Assembly (NCBI RefSeq): GCF_030268225.1
Contig: NZ_BSQG01000001.1
Coordinates: 547,299 to 611,298 of the forward strand
Direction of reading: 5' to 3'
DNA: 64,000 bases
DNA from: Nocardiopsis ansamitocini
GTDB taxonomy: Bacteria > Actinomycetota > Actinomycetes > Streptosporangiales > Streptosporangiaceae
Every line of letters begins with the position of its first letter. The first letter of the stretch is position 1. A model generated the notes under the pieces. The model was not told the DNA's origin and did not search any database. It worked only from the letters and a program-made list of their open reading frames with translations. Both the position numbers and the translations under genes were made by a program. Positions 18,343-26,517 of the stretch are shown here, piece after piece.

Positions 18343-19641
18343 ATGCGCCAGTTCGATCTCGTCATCCGATCCCAGTGCACGGTCACCCCCATGGGGGTGG
18401 GGCCCGCGGCGGTCGCGGTCTTCGGAGGGCGGATCGCTGCGGTCGGCGACTACTCGGCCGACCTCCCCGCCGCCGCCGAGACCGATCTCGGCCAGATCGC
18501 CCTTATGCCGGGATGTGTGGACATCGACGTCGCCGTCCAGGCTCCGGGCCAGTCGCTGTCCCAGGGTTATGCCCGCACCACCAGGGCCGCTGCTGCCGGT
18601 GGTGTCACCACCATCGTCGTGGCCCCGGCACCGGCTCGCCCGGCCATCACCTCCACCGCCGCGCTGCGCGCCCATCTGCACGCATCAGCTGGAGTGTCGG
18701 CGACGCACGTGGCCTTTCTCGGTGGCATCACCCCGCGCAGCAGCCCTGCCGAACTCGCCGATCTGCGCGCCAACGGAGTACTGGGGTTCGCTTGCTCGTT
18801 GTCCGACGGGGGCGAACCCGACCTCGCCCCGCTGGGCGACATCCAATTGCGCAAGATCATGGCCGAACTGGCGATGATGGACGTTCCCCTGTTGGTCCAC
18901 GCCGAAGACTCCGGGGAGTTGAACACCCCCGAGCGGGAGGGCAACGCAGCGCTGCTGGCGGCTCGGCCCCCGCGGGCCGAACGACGTGGCCTGGAACGGG
19001 TGATCGCGGCGGCCCGGGTGAGCGGAACGCGGGCACACGTGGCACCTTTTGTCGCAGCCGAGTGCGCAGCGGTCCTCGCTGCTGCACGGGCGATCGGGGT
19101 CCCCATCAGCGCCCAGACCTGTCCGCACTATCTGTGCCTGCCCGCCGAGCACGTGCCCGACACGGACCCTTCCTACCGCTGCCGTCCACCGATCCGCTCC
19201 GACGCCAATCGGGGCGCCCTGTGGAGCGCCCTGCTGGACAGCGCCGGCGACATCGTCGGTTCGGTTTCCTCCGGTCATCGCCCCGGAACGGGCGTGGCAG
19301 CCATCCCCTGGACGCTTCCCGCTCTGTGGACCGCGGCCCGGCGACGCAATCTCGACCTCGCCCGGTTGAGCCTGTGGACGGCCCAACGACCGGCCGAGGT
19401 GATCGGGTTGACCGGCAAGGGGCGCATCCAGGCCGGCTACGACGCCGACCTGGTGGCCTTCGATCCCGATTCCGCGCAGGTGGTTCCGGTCACCGAGGGC
19501 GGCCCCTACGCCACCCGACGCTTGCAGGGCAGGGTCCTGGGTACCTGGCTGCGGGGGATGGCGGTACCCACCAGCTCCGACTCCATCGCGACCGCGGGGC
19601 GCGGGACGCACGGAGGTCCGCTGCTCCCGATTCGGCTCTGA
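18343..19641 (+). CDS. Allantoinase/dihydroorotase-like protein with lost metal ligands
   Basis: A 432-aa amidohydrolase-fold protein that aligns end to end with allantoinase (AllB). The metal site is largely gone: the HxH motif is replaced by D62 and A64 (GCVDIDVAVQAPG), the carboxylated lysine by A150 (GVLGFACS), the second-metal His by P235 (HVAPF), and the catalytic Asp by Ser (GSVSSGHRP). Only H186 (LLVHAED) remains. Landmarks such as TRAAAAGGVTTIV, TCPHYLCL, RCPPIRSD and GRIQAGYDADLVAFD are kept, so the gene is under selection, probably as a non-catalytic or repurposed protein. ATG at 18343 has AAAGGGG at proper distance. It precedes ald. Confidence 0.8.
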   Translation: MRQFDLVIRSQCTVTPMGVGPAAVAVFGGRIAAVGDYSADLPAAAETDLGQIALMPGCVDIDVAVQAPGQSLSQGYARTTRAAAAGGVTTIVVAPAPARPAITSTAALRAHLHASAGVSATHVAFLGGITPRSSPAELADLRANGVLGFACSLSDGGEPDLAPLGDIQLRKIMAELAMMDVPLLVHAEDSGELNTPEREGNAALLAARPPRAERRGLERVIAAARVSGTRAHVAPFVAAECAAVLAAARAIGVPISAQTCPHYLCLPAEHVPDTDPSYRCRPPIRSDANRGALWSALLDSAGDIVGSVSSGHRPGTGVAAIPWTLPALWTAARRRNLDLARLSLWTAQRPAEVIGLTGKGRIQAGYDADLVAFDPDSAQVVPVTEGGPYATRRLQGRVLGTWLRGMAVPTSSDSIATAGRGTHGGPLLPIRL

Positions 19642-19660
19642 GTAGGCGGGCCGAATCGGG
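19626..19660 (+). terminator. 11-bp hairpin spanning the stop codon
   Basis: CCCGATTCGGC (19626-19636) and GCCGAATCGGG (19650-19660) are perfect complements. The TGA stop codon of the allantoinase-like gene lies in the 13-nt loop. Likely terminator separating this gene from ald. Confidence 0.7.
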
Positions 19661-19769
19661 GAGGGACGACCGGCGCGGGTGGCTCGCCGGGGTTCCCCCG
19701 AGGCATCGGGGTGGGCGTACCCAAGCAACGGGCGCGAACCGGTTCCTCACGGTCCGGCCGGGGACTCTT

Positions 19770-19882
19770 TACACTTCGTCAACAGAGATGCGATTTCTCA
19801 GGCAAAGTGCCGGTAGCTCGGTCTGGGGTATCCGGTTCAGAGTGGAGTGGCAGTCCCAGCGGCGATCCATCGGAGGAACACA
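19770..19882 (+). promoter_or_regulatory. ald promoter and roughly 100-nt leader
   Basis: TACACT (19770-19775) is a plausible -10 box, giving a leader of about 100 nt before the ald GTG. The leader contains TTTCTCAGGCAAAGTGCC near 19794, similar to the 3' half of a glycine-riboswitch aptamer (CUCAGGCAAA), but I cannot find the matching GCCGAAGG segment, so a riboswitch is not established. GGAGG lies 6 nt before the start. Confidence 0.3.
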
Positions 19883-21010
19883 GTGCGCGTCGGGGTCCCC
19901 CGCGAAGTCAAGAACCACGAGTACCGAGTGGCAATCACTCCCGCGGGCGTGCACGAACTGGTCCGCCGCGGCCACGAGGTGGCCGTCGAGCGCGGCGCCG
20001 GACTCGGCTCCTCGATCACCGATGACGAGTACACCACCGCCGGTGCCCGGATCCTTGACGATGCGGACCAGGTTTGGGAGCAGGGCGACCTCATCCTGAA
20101 GGTCAAGGAGCCCGTCGCCGAGGAGTACCACCGGATGCGCGAGGGCCAGGCCCTTTTCACCTACCTGCACCTGGCTGCGTCACGTGCGTGCACCGACGCC
20201 CTGCTGGAGCGCAAGGTCACCGGGATCGCCTACGAAACCGTGCAGCTGCCCGACGGATCGCTACCGCTGCTGGCACCGATGTCCGAGGTCGCCGGCCGGC
20301 TCGCGGCACAGGTAGGGGCCACCACCCTGCAACGACCCAACGGTGGACGCGGCGTCCTGATGGGCGGTGTCCCAGGTGTTCGTCCTGCGAAGGTCGCGGT
20401 GTTGGGGGCCGGCGTGTCCGGCTTGAACGCCGCTCAGATCGCCGTCGGCATGGGGGCGGACGTCACCGTTCTCGACCTCAACGTCAACAAGCTGCGCCAG
20501 GTGGACGCGGTCTACCAGGGGCGGGTCAAGACGGTCGCTTCCAACGCCTTCGAGGTCGAGCAGGCCGCTCTGGAGGCGGACCTGGTGATCGGCGCGGTAC
20601 TGATCCCCGGAGCCAAGGCTCCCAAGCTGATCAGCAACGAATTGGTCGCGCGGATGAAGCCGGGAGCCGTGCTGGTGGATATCGCGGTGGACCAGGGCGG
20701 CTGCTTCGCCGACACTCGCCCCACCACGCACGCCGACCCCACGTTCGCCGTGCACGAGACGGTGTTCTACTGCGTGGCCAACATGCCGGGCGCGGTCGCC
20801 AACACTTCTACGCACGCGCTGACCAAGGACACCTTGCGTTACGTGGTGGCGTTGGCCGACAAGGGCTGGCGGCAGGCGCTGTCGGAGGACCGGTCGCTGG
20901 CTCTGGGTCTCAACACCCACGACGGTGCCGTGACCAACGAGGCTGTCGCCCGGGCGCACGGCCTCGATGTCCTGGACGTCCTGGGCCGCCCGGAACGCCT
21001 TACCGCGTAA
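19883..21010 (+). CDS. ald: Alanine dehydrogenase
   Basis: A 375-aa NAD-dependent alanine dehydrogenase, interconverting L-alanine and pyruvate plus ammonia. It begins [20 protein letters not shown]. It has substrate residues in LILKVKEP (Lys) and FTYLHLAA (His), and a Rossmann NAD site [26 protein letters not shown] near residue 175. [19 protein letters not shown] and [13 protein letters not shown] are family signatures. The GTG at 19883 with GGAGG 6 nt upstream is preferred to an ATG 36 bp earlier. In other bacteria ald supports alanine catabolism and redox balance under low oxygen. Both flanking genes encode catalytic-site-divergent enzyme homologues. Confidence 0.96.
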   Translation: MRVGVPREVKNHEYRVAITPAGVHELVRRGHEVAVERGAGLGSSITDDEYTTAGARILDDADQVWEQGDLILKVKEPVAEEYHRMREGQALFTYLHLAASRACTDALLERKVTGIAYETVQLPDGSLPLLAPMSEVAGRLAAQVGATTLQRPNGGRGVLMGGVPGVRPAKVAVLGAGVSGLNAAQIAVGMGADVTVLDLNVNKLRQVDAVYQGRVKTVASNAFEVEQAALEADLVIGAVLIPGAKAPKLISNELVARMKPGAVLVDIAVDQGGCFADTRPTTHADPTFAVHETVFYCVANMPGAVANTSTHALTKDTLRYVVALADKGWRQALSEDRSLALGLNTHDGAVTNEAVARAHGLDVLDVLGRPERLTA

Positions 21011-21131
21011 TAGCACCCGAATTATCGGGAAAGTCCCACAATCGGCACCAAAAGCAGCGCGATAATGTGGTGTTCCCCGCGATATCGGTGTGCCCGGGCC
21101 GGTAGTCGGGTCGGGGTGGAGGGGATACCGT

Positions 21132-21165
21132 CGAATAGGGCCGGGGCGTTTCGGCCCCCTATTCG
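21132..21165 (+). promoter_or_regulatory. Strong hairpin between ald and the enolase-superfamily gene
   Basis: CGAATAGGG (21132-21140) pairs perfectly with CCCTATTCG (21157-21165), and the interior GC-rich stretch can extend it. It ends 9 nt before the GGAGG of the next gene. It may terminate ald, or act as an attenuator for the downstream gene. Confidence 0.5.
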
Positions 21166-21189
21166 CAATCCCTTGGAGGCGATGGCCCA

Positions 21190-22329
21190 GTGGCACGCAC
21201 GGAGCCGACCACGCTCACCCGGGTCGTCGCCGTCGAGGCAGCCCTGGTGCGGCTGCCCCTGGCTCATCCCCGTCCGCGCCACCGTGCCGAACGTGAGCGC
21301 GGACGATTCGCCCGCCACATCCTGGTGCGGGTGCGCGACGGTTCGGGGGTGATCGGCTGGGGTGAGGCCCCCGGGGCCGACGACGCCGCCTGGCACGCGC
21401 TGACCGAACGTTTCGCGCCCGCGCTGCTGGAGCACAACTGGCACCGCCCCACCGAGGTCTCTCTCGCCTGGCGGTCCCTGGCGCCGTTTGCGGCGGTGGA
21501 GTCGGCTTTGGACACCGCGTGCTGGGATCTGTGGAGCAGACAGCGCGGGACACCCCTGGCGCACGCTCTTGGCGGCTCGCGTACCGCGGTGACCACCGGC
21601 GTGACACTGGGCCGCCAGCCCTCGCTGGAGTCGCTGGTGCACGAGGTGAACCGGCAGATCGGAAGCGGCTGCAAACGGATCCGGCTGGAGGTCGAACCGG
21701 GCTGGGACGTGGACGTGGTGCGCGCCGTGCAGGAGGTGTTCCCGTATCTGGTGCTCCAGGTGGACGGGCGCGGACGCTACACCGAGGCGCCCGAGCACCT
21801 GGCCGCACTGCGCGCATTGGACGAGTACGGCCTGTTGGCCATCGAGCAGCCGTTCGCGGCCCCCGACCTGCACGCGCACGCCCGGCTCCGGCAGGAGCTG
21901 CGGACCCCGGTGGCGCTGGACGGCTCGATCGACTCGTTGGAGCGCCTGGACGAGGCGATCCGCTTGGAGGCGGGCTCGGTGCTGAATCTGCGGGTCGCCC
22001 GGATGGGTGGGCTCACACCGGCACGGCGTGCACACGATCGTGCGGCGGACGCCGGATGGCGGGTGTGGTGCGGTTCCGATCTGGAAACGGGAGTGGGCAG
22101 GGCATCGATCGTGGCGCTCGCTTCCCTGCCCGGAATAGATCTGCCCTGCGAGATGCCGGGGGCAGGGGCCCGTTTCACCCGCGACCTGGTGACGCCCTCA
22201 GTGCGTCCCCACGACGGCATCGCGGCGATTCCTCTCACCCAGCCCGGGCTCGGCTATGAGGTGGACGAGCGTGCCGTGTGGGGGATGGCGGTGCGCTCGA
22301 CCTCGCTCACCAGCGACGGGACCGACTGA
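21190..22329 (+). CDS. Enolase-superfamily (MLE/OSBS/NSAR-like) protein lacking catalytic lysines
   Basis: A 379-aa homologue of o-succinylbenzoate synthase/N-succinylamino acid racemase. Metal ligands are present: D192 (LQVDGR), E219 (AIEQPF) and D244 (ALDGSI). The catalytic KxK pair is replaced by R165 and E167 (KRIRLEVEPGWD), and the opposite lysine by R268 (LNLRVARMGG). Both acid/base lysines required for OSBS/NSAR chemistry are therefore absent. The C-terminal WCGSDLETGVGRA is conserved. GTG at 21190 has GGAGG 10 nt upstream. The 3' end overlaps the convergent dioxygenase gene by 23 bp. Annotation as OSBS or racemase by homology alone would probably be wrong. Confidence 0.8.
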   Translation: MARTEPTTLTRVVAVEAALVRLPLAHPRPRHRAERERGRFARHILVRVRDGSGVIGWGEAPGADDAAWHALTERFAPALLEHNWHRPTEVSLAWRSLAPFAAVESALDTACWDLWSRQRGTPLAHALGGSRTAVTTGVTLGRQPSLESLVHEVNRQIGSGCKRIRLEVEPGWDVDVVRAVQEVFPYLVLQVDGRGRYTEAPEHLAALRALDEYGLLAIEQPFAAPDLHAHARLRQELRTPVALDGSIDSLERLDEAIRLEAGSVLNLRVARMGGLTPARRAHDRAADAGWRVWCGSDLETGVGRASIVALASLPGIDLPCEMPGAGARFTRDLVTPSVRPHDGIAAIPLTQPGLGYEVDERAVWGMAVRSTSLTSDGTD

Positions 22330-23341
22330 TCTTTGGACCCGCCGCGTCGAGGCCGCCTCGGCTCTGGCTGATGTGGCCGGCGATCGTGACCGGGGGGTAC
22401 TTGGCGGGATGGGCGGAGTCGACGCAACTGGGCAATGCGGTGACCAGGGCGTCGAAATTACCGCCGTGAAAGAACGCCGCGGAGCGGCGCCGAGCCGCGT
22501 GGCCACGGGTATCCGTGGGACTGGCGACCCGGTGGACGGCAGAGACCCAGCGGTCGTTGGTCCATCTGGCCATCAGGTCGCCGAGATTGACCACCAGCGC
22601 CCCCGGCTCCGGTAGCACGTTCTGCCAACGCCCCTCGTGGTCCATGATCTGCAGGGCGTTGACCGGATCGCTCCACAGCACGGTGAGGATGCCGAAATCG
22701 GTGTGCGCCCCCATGGCGGGACGGTCCGGCTCGGCCGGGTCGTCGGGTACGACCGGACCGCTGCTGAGTCGCAGGGCGTCCAGGGAATGGCCTGTATAGG
22801 TGTGGAAGAAGCCTTCGGGAAGGTCGAGGGAGACGGCAAAGATCCGGGTGAGGCGGCGTGCCACGTTCTGCGCGGCTTCGAACCAGGTCATCACCTGGGG
22901 ACGGAATCGCGGGAGTCCGACCGGCCAGATGTTCTCGGGGTAGTCCGTAGCGGGGAGGGCGCGGTCGCGGTGGTCGCTGGCTTGGGTTCCGACGGTGAAC
23001 GCCTCGAACAGGTCGCCCGGGGATCGGGCACCGAGGCTGTAGGCGGGCCGTTCGGTGCTGGGCGGACTGTAACCACGGGCGATTCCTGCCGAGGGCCCTT
23101 GGGCGGCACGCTTGGCGGGGAGCGGTTGGTCGAAGAAGGAGTCGAGGGCCAGACCGAGGCCGTGAATGGCGGATTCGGGAACCCCGTGCCCGGTGAACTG
23201 CATGAACCCGATGTTGCTTGCGGCAGCGTCCACTTGGGCTGCGATGGCGGCCCGGTAGCGGGCCGACCCCATCTCCCAGCGGGTGATGTCGATGACGGGG
23301 ACCTTGAAGGGGCGCACGGTCGCCTTGGCCGAGCGGGTCAT
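22307..23341 (-). CDS. Isopenicillin N synthase-like 2OG-Fe(II) oxygenase
   Basis: A 344-aa non-haem iron oxygenase. The N-terminal DIOX_N domain starts PFKVPVIDITRWEMGS and contains GFMQFTGHGVPES. The C-terminal jelly roll carries the iron triad GAHTDFG (His, Asp) near residue 216 and WVSAVHRVAS (His) near residue 272, and RRRSAAFFHGG provides the co-substrate Arg. All catalytic residues are intact. Substrate unknown. ATG at 23341 has GAGGAG in place. A candidate 55-codon ORF ends 8 nt upstream. Its 3' end overlaps the convergent enolase-superfamily gene. Confidence 0.88.
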   Translation of the reverse strand: MTRSAKATVRPFKVPVIDITRWEMGSARYRAAIAAQVDAAASNIGFMQFTGHGVPESAIHGLGLALDSFFDQPLPAKRAAQGPSAGIARGYSPPSTERPAYSLGARSPGDLFEAFTVGTQASDHRDRALPATDYPENIWPVGLPRFRPQVMTWFEAAQNVARRLTRIFAVSLDLPEGFFHTYTGHSLDALRLSSGPVVPDDPAEPDRPAMGAHTDFGILTVLWSDPVNALQIMDHEGRWQNVLPEPGALVVNLGDLMARWTNDRWVSAVHRVASPTDTRGHAARRRSAAFFHGGNFDALVTALPSCVDSAHPAKYPPVTIAGHISQSRGGLDAAGPKISRSRRW

Positions 23342-23349
23342 GGTGCTCC

Positions 23350-23517
23350 TCAGCTGTCGAACACCCGGCGCGGACGCGACGAGTGCTGGTTGCCGCGACC
23401 CTGCGGGGGCGCGGTTTCGAGGCGGTCCGCACCGTCTGGCGCCGAGCCCCGCTGATCCGCGTCTGTCGGGGGGCCGCGCCGGTGCCGAAGGGTGTGATGC
23501 GTCGGGGTCTCGCGCAT
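23350..23517 (-). CDS. Candidate 55-aa peptide upstream of the dioxygenase
   Basis: This ORF starts with ATG at 23517 after AAAGGGGG (about 7 nt spacing) and stops 8 nt before the dioxygenase start, consistent with a two-cistron transcript. The peptide (beginning MRETPTHHTLRHRRG, ending RPRRVFDS) is Arg/Pro/His/Asp-rich with no hydrophobic segment and no cysteines. Composition is not convincingly protein-like. It could be a regulatory leader ORF, a precursor peptide for the adjacent oxygenase, or chance. The frame can also extend upstream to a GTG at 23553. Confidence 0.3.
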   Translation of the reverse strand: MRETPTHHTLRHRRGPPTDADQRGSAPDGADRLETAPPQGRGNQHSSRPRRVFDS

Positions 23518-23607
23518 CGACCGGCCCCCTTTTTCTCGTCTTCGCACCCTCACCGGGTCCTTCTCCGGCTCTGCGAGCCCGGATCGACCACAGCGATTGG
23601 TGTGACC

Positions 23608-23636
23608 CTAGAAACGATCGGTTTCAGGACTGTCAA
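23608..23636 (-). promoter_or_regulatory. Candidate promoter for the peptide ORF/dioxygenase
   Basis: On the minus strand TTGACA (23636-23631) is followed after 17 nt by TTCTAG (23613-23608), with TAGGGT overlapping two bases later. The -35 is a consensus match. It would produce a leader of about 80 nt before the peptide ORF. The remainder of 23342-23818 shows no further gene. Confidence 0.4.
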
Positions 23637-23818
23637 CGCGTGTGACAGAACTGTTTCGCAACGTTGTGATGACGGGTTTTTCTTTACATCGCGCAACGTG
23701 TCAAACACACAGCGCACATCCGCCACACGAATTTCCGACGACCCAGCGCGCCACTTCTGTTACTTTGCGTGACGGTCGATCGGGTTCGCCGGTCCGGACA
23801 CAACCCGAGGACCCCGCC

Positions 23819-25957
23819 ATGCCCACGCGCTTCGCTGTCGCCCTGCTGGTTCCGGTACTCGTCGCGGGGCTGTGCGGAGCGGGTCGGAGCCCGGTAGCCG
23901 AGCAACGCTCCCATCCGGTCGCCCCCGGCGTGGTCCTCACCGTTGTCGACTCCGCCGGGATCGGGAGCGCCCAGCGCTTCACCGAACTCGGTGTGGAGTT
24001 GTCCGGCGACGTCCGGGTGGGCTACCTGGACTCGGGAGTGGTCGCCCACGCCGAACCGGTCGCGCAGCGGGCCCGGGCCGCGGGGGCGGTGGCCGCCGTC
24101 AACGGCGACTTCTTCGACCTGGGCGGGTCATCGGCCCCGCTGGGTGGGGCTGTGAGGGACGCAACGGTGGTGAAGTCTCCCGCGACGCACTGGCGGAGCG
24201 CTGCCGTGTTCGACGCCGACGGCACCGGCCGGATCGCCGAACTGGACTTCACCGGCACGATCGGGCTTCCCGGGGGAAACGTGGCCCTGGACCGGCTGAA
24301 CAGCCACGAAGTACCGGAGAACGGGATCGGGGCGTTCACCGAACTGTGGGGCGACTCCCCGCGGGCACGGGCGGTACGGGACGCGGGCCGGGTCTACGAA
24401 GTGACGGTGACTCAAGGGCGGGTGGCCGAGGCGAACCAGCACGCAGGGAACGCCCCGATCCCTGCCGGTACGACCGTCCTGCTGGGCAGGGAAGCGGGGG
24501 CCGACCGGCTGGCCCGGTTGCGCACGGGCGACCCGGTGACCGTGGAGTGGGACATCCGAGCCGGAGGCGGCGTCGTCCACACCGCGATCGGTGGGCGCCA
24601 CGTCCTGGTGCGCGAGGGCCGGATCGCCGACGTGGACGCCACGGTCCGCCACCCCCGCACCGCGGTGGGCTTCTCCGCCGACGGGCGGCAGATGTGGTGG
24701 ATCACCGCCGACGGCCGCCGTCCCGGTACACGGGGCGCGACATTGCGCGAGATGGGCGAGCGGCTGCTGGAGTCGGGGGCGTGGTCGGGCCTGGAACTCG
24801 ACGGCGGGGGTTCGGCGACCCTGGCCGCGCGGACCCCTGGTGGACCGATCCGGGTGGAGAACCGCACCGGTGAGGGCGAGCGCGCCGTACCCAACAGTCT
24901 GGCGGTGTACGCCCCGCAGGGCAGCGGGACGGCGCGCGGGCTGTGGGTGCGTCCGGCCGTGGAGCAGCGCCCCGCACCGGGGTCCGCCCTGCCCGAGCAG
25001 GCCGACCCGCACCGGGTGTTCACCGGGCTGACCCGACGGCTGGCTGCGGACCCCTACGACGAGGGGTTCGGCCCGGCCGGGCCGAGCGGGCACCCGGTGG
25101 TGTGGGCAGCCGATTCGGGGACGGTCGCGGACGGAGTCCTGCGGGCCGGCGCCCCCGGCCGGGTGACGGTCGGCGCCGATATGGGGCGGGCACGGGGCGG
25201 GCTCCAGTTGGAGGTCCTGAAAGGACCCGAGCGGCTGGAGCCCAGCAGGGAGGAGATCGGGCTGGCGGATGCGGCGTCCTCGGTCGTGCTCGTGCTGTCG
25301 GGGGTGGCGCCGGACGGGACCCGGGCGCCGATCGAGACGGACGACATCACCGTGGACCACGACCCGGAGCTGGTCCGGGTGACGCCCGAGGAAGCCGGAG
25401 TACTGCGGGTGACGGCCGTGGCCGGGAACGGTTCGGGCGCGATCCGGCTGAGCACGGGACCGGCGAGCGTACGGATACCGGTGAGCATCGGCTCGGTCGA
25501 TCGTGTCCTGGCCGACTTCGAGGACGCGGCCGACTGGACCGCGCGTGCGGCCCGCGGACAGGCACGCACCGAGCCGACGGCCGGCCGCACGGGGCTGGGG
25601 TTGGCGTTGTCGTACGACTTCTCCGGGTCGGATGCCACGCGAGCCGCCTACGCCCACCCGCCGGCACCACTGCGGGTCGGGTCGACGGCTTCGATGCTTC
25701 GACTGTGGGTGTCGGGCGACGGGCAGGGCGCACGGCTCGCGGTCACGGTGTCGGACGAGGACGGTCAACAGCGCACACTGTACGGCCCGCGCGTCACCTG
25801 GTCCGGCTGGCAACAGGCCGAAATTCCCATTCCGGCCGCATTGTCCCAACCGGTGGCGGTGGAGCGTCTCTACCTGGTAGAGACGTCGGCGACCGCCTCC
25901 TACACAGGCCGTATCACCGTGGACGAGCTCACCGCAGCGGTCGTCGCCCACGAGTGA
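23819..25957 (+). CDS. Secreted phosphodiester glycosidase (NAGPA domain) family protein
   Basis: A 712-aa exported protein. The signal peptide is MPTRFAVALLVPVLVAGLCGAG. The NAGPA/DUF2233-type domain spans about residues 90-370, with AVNGDFFDLGGSSAPLGGAVRD, RTAVGFSADGRQMWWITADGRRPGTRG and ELDGGGSATLAAR, the last carrying the conserved catalytic-site Asp. The C-terminal part (400-712) is beta-rich, ending in a galactose-binding/CBM-like jelly roll (DWTARAARGQ ... WSGWQQAEIPIPAAL). Likely acts on cell-wall or extracellular glycans carrying phosphodiester-linked sugars. The ATG at 23819 with GAGGA upstream gives a proper signal peptide; the frame opens earlier at 23642. No transmembrane anchor. 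Confidence 0.85.
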   Translation: MPTRFAVALLVPVLVAGLCGAGRSPVAEQRSHPVAPGVVLTVVDSAGIGSAQRFTELGVELSGDVRVGYLDSGVVAHAEPVAQRARAAGAVAAVNGDFFDLGGSSAPLGGAVRDATVVKSPATHWRSAAVFDADGTGRIAELDFTGTIGLPGGNVALDRLNSHEVPENGIGAFTELWGDSPRARAVRDAGRVYEVTVTQGRVAEANQHAGNAPIPAGTTVLLGREAGADRLARLRTGDPVTVEWDIRAGGGVVHTAIGGRHVLVREGRIADVDATVRHPRTAVGFSADGRQMWWITADGRRPGTRGATLREMGERLLESGAWSGLELDGGGSATLAARTPGGPIRVENRTGEGERAVPNSLAVYAPQGSGTARGLWVRPAVEQRPAPGSALPEQADPHRVFTGLTRRLAADPYDEGFGPAGPSGHPVVWAADSGTVADGVLRAGAPGRVTVGADMGRARGGLQLEVLKGPERLEPSREEIGLADAASSVVLVLSGVAPDGTRAPIETDDITVDHDPELVRVTPEEAGVLRVTAVAGNGSGAIRLSTGPASVRIPVSIGSVDRVLADFEDAADWTARAARGQARTEPTAGRTGLGLALSYDFSGSDATRAAYAHPPAPLRVGSTASMLRLWVSGDGQGARLAVTVSDEDGQQRTLYGPRVTWSGWQQAEIPIPAALSQPVAVERLYLVETSATASYTGRITVDELTAAVVAHE

Positions 25958-26088
25958 ACGGGCCCATAATTCACAAGAGAACACATTGCGTGATTGCTTT
26001 CTTGCAATCTCTTATCGGTGGCCTTGCTTGGCCGGTCGGACGTCCGGGATGATTGGCGTTCGACACAAACCCCTGAAGGAGGGAACCC

Positions 26089-26460
26089 GTGGCGCTGTAC
26101 GAGGTGCAGGCCCGCAAGTGGGAGAACGGCTGGGAACTCCGCGTCACCGACGTCGGGGTCACCTGGTCGCCGTCCCTGGGCGACGCCGAGTCGCGGGCCC
26201 GGGAGTTCATCGCCACCCAGTTGGAGCGGGACGAGCGCACGATCCACTTGGACCTGGTCCCCCACGTCAGTGACGACCTCGACCAGCTCGCGGTGGAGGC
26301 GAGACGGGCGCTGCACACCGCCGACGAGGCGATGCGGGGCGCAGCCGCGAAAACCAAGGAGGCCGTGTACGGCCTGACGGACGCGGGACTGAGCGCCAAC
26401 GACATCTCCAACTACCTGGGGTTGTCGGCCCAGCGCCTGGAACAGCTCGTCCAAGGGTGA
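26089..26460 (+). CDS. HicB-like/HTH small protein of unknown function
   Basis: A 123-aa protein. The N-terminal 60 residues (KWENGWELRVTDVGVTWSPSLGDAESRAREFIATQLE) resemble the partial RNase-H fold of HicB antitoxins. A basic helical linker follows, and the C-terminus (GLTDAGLSANDISNYLGLSAQRLEQLVQG) looks like a helix-turn-helix. No hicA is adjacent, so it is an orphan if related. GTG at 26089 has AAGGAGG. It lies 57 bp upstream of the Wadjet-like operon on the same strand, so it could be its regulator or merely a neighbour. Confidence 0.6.
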   Translation: MALYEVQARKWENGWELRVTDVGVTWSPSLGDAESRAREFIATQLERDERTIHLDLVPHVSDDLDQLAVEARRALHTADEAMRGAAAKTKEAVYGLTDAGLSANDISNYLGLSAQRLEQLVQG

Positions 26461-26517
26461 GGCCTTGCCGTAGTCCGTCGGCAGAAGCAGCAGGAAACAG
26501 TCGCCGGAGGGACTAAG

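Noticed and set aside
19641-19883. Full glycine riboswitch
   Set aside because: The CUCAGGCAAA-like half is present but the conserved GCCGAAGG partner is not, so the call was left as a weak leader feature.
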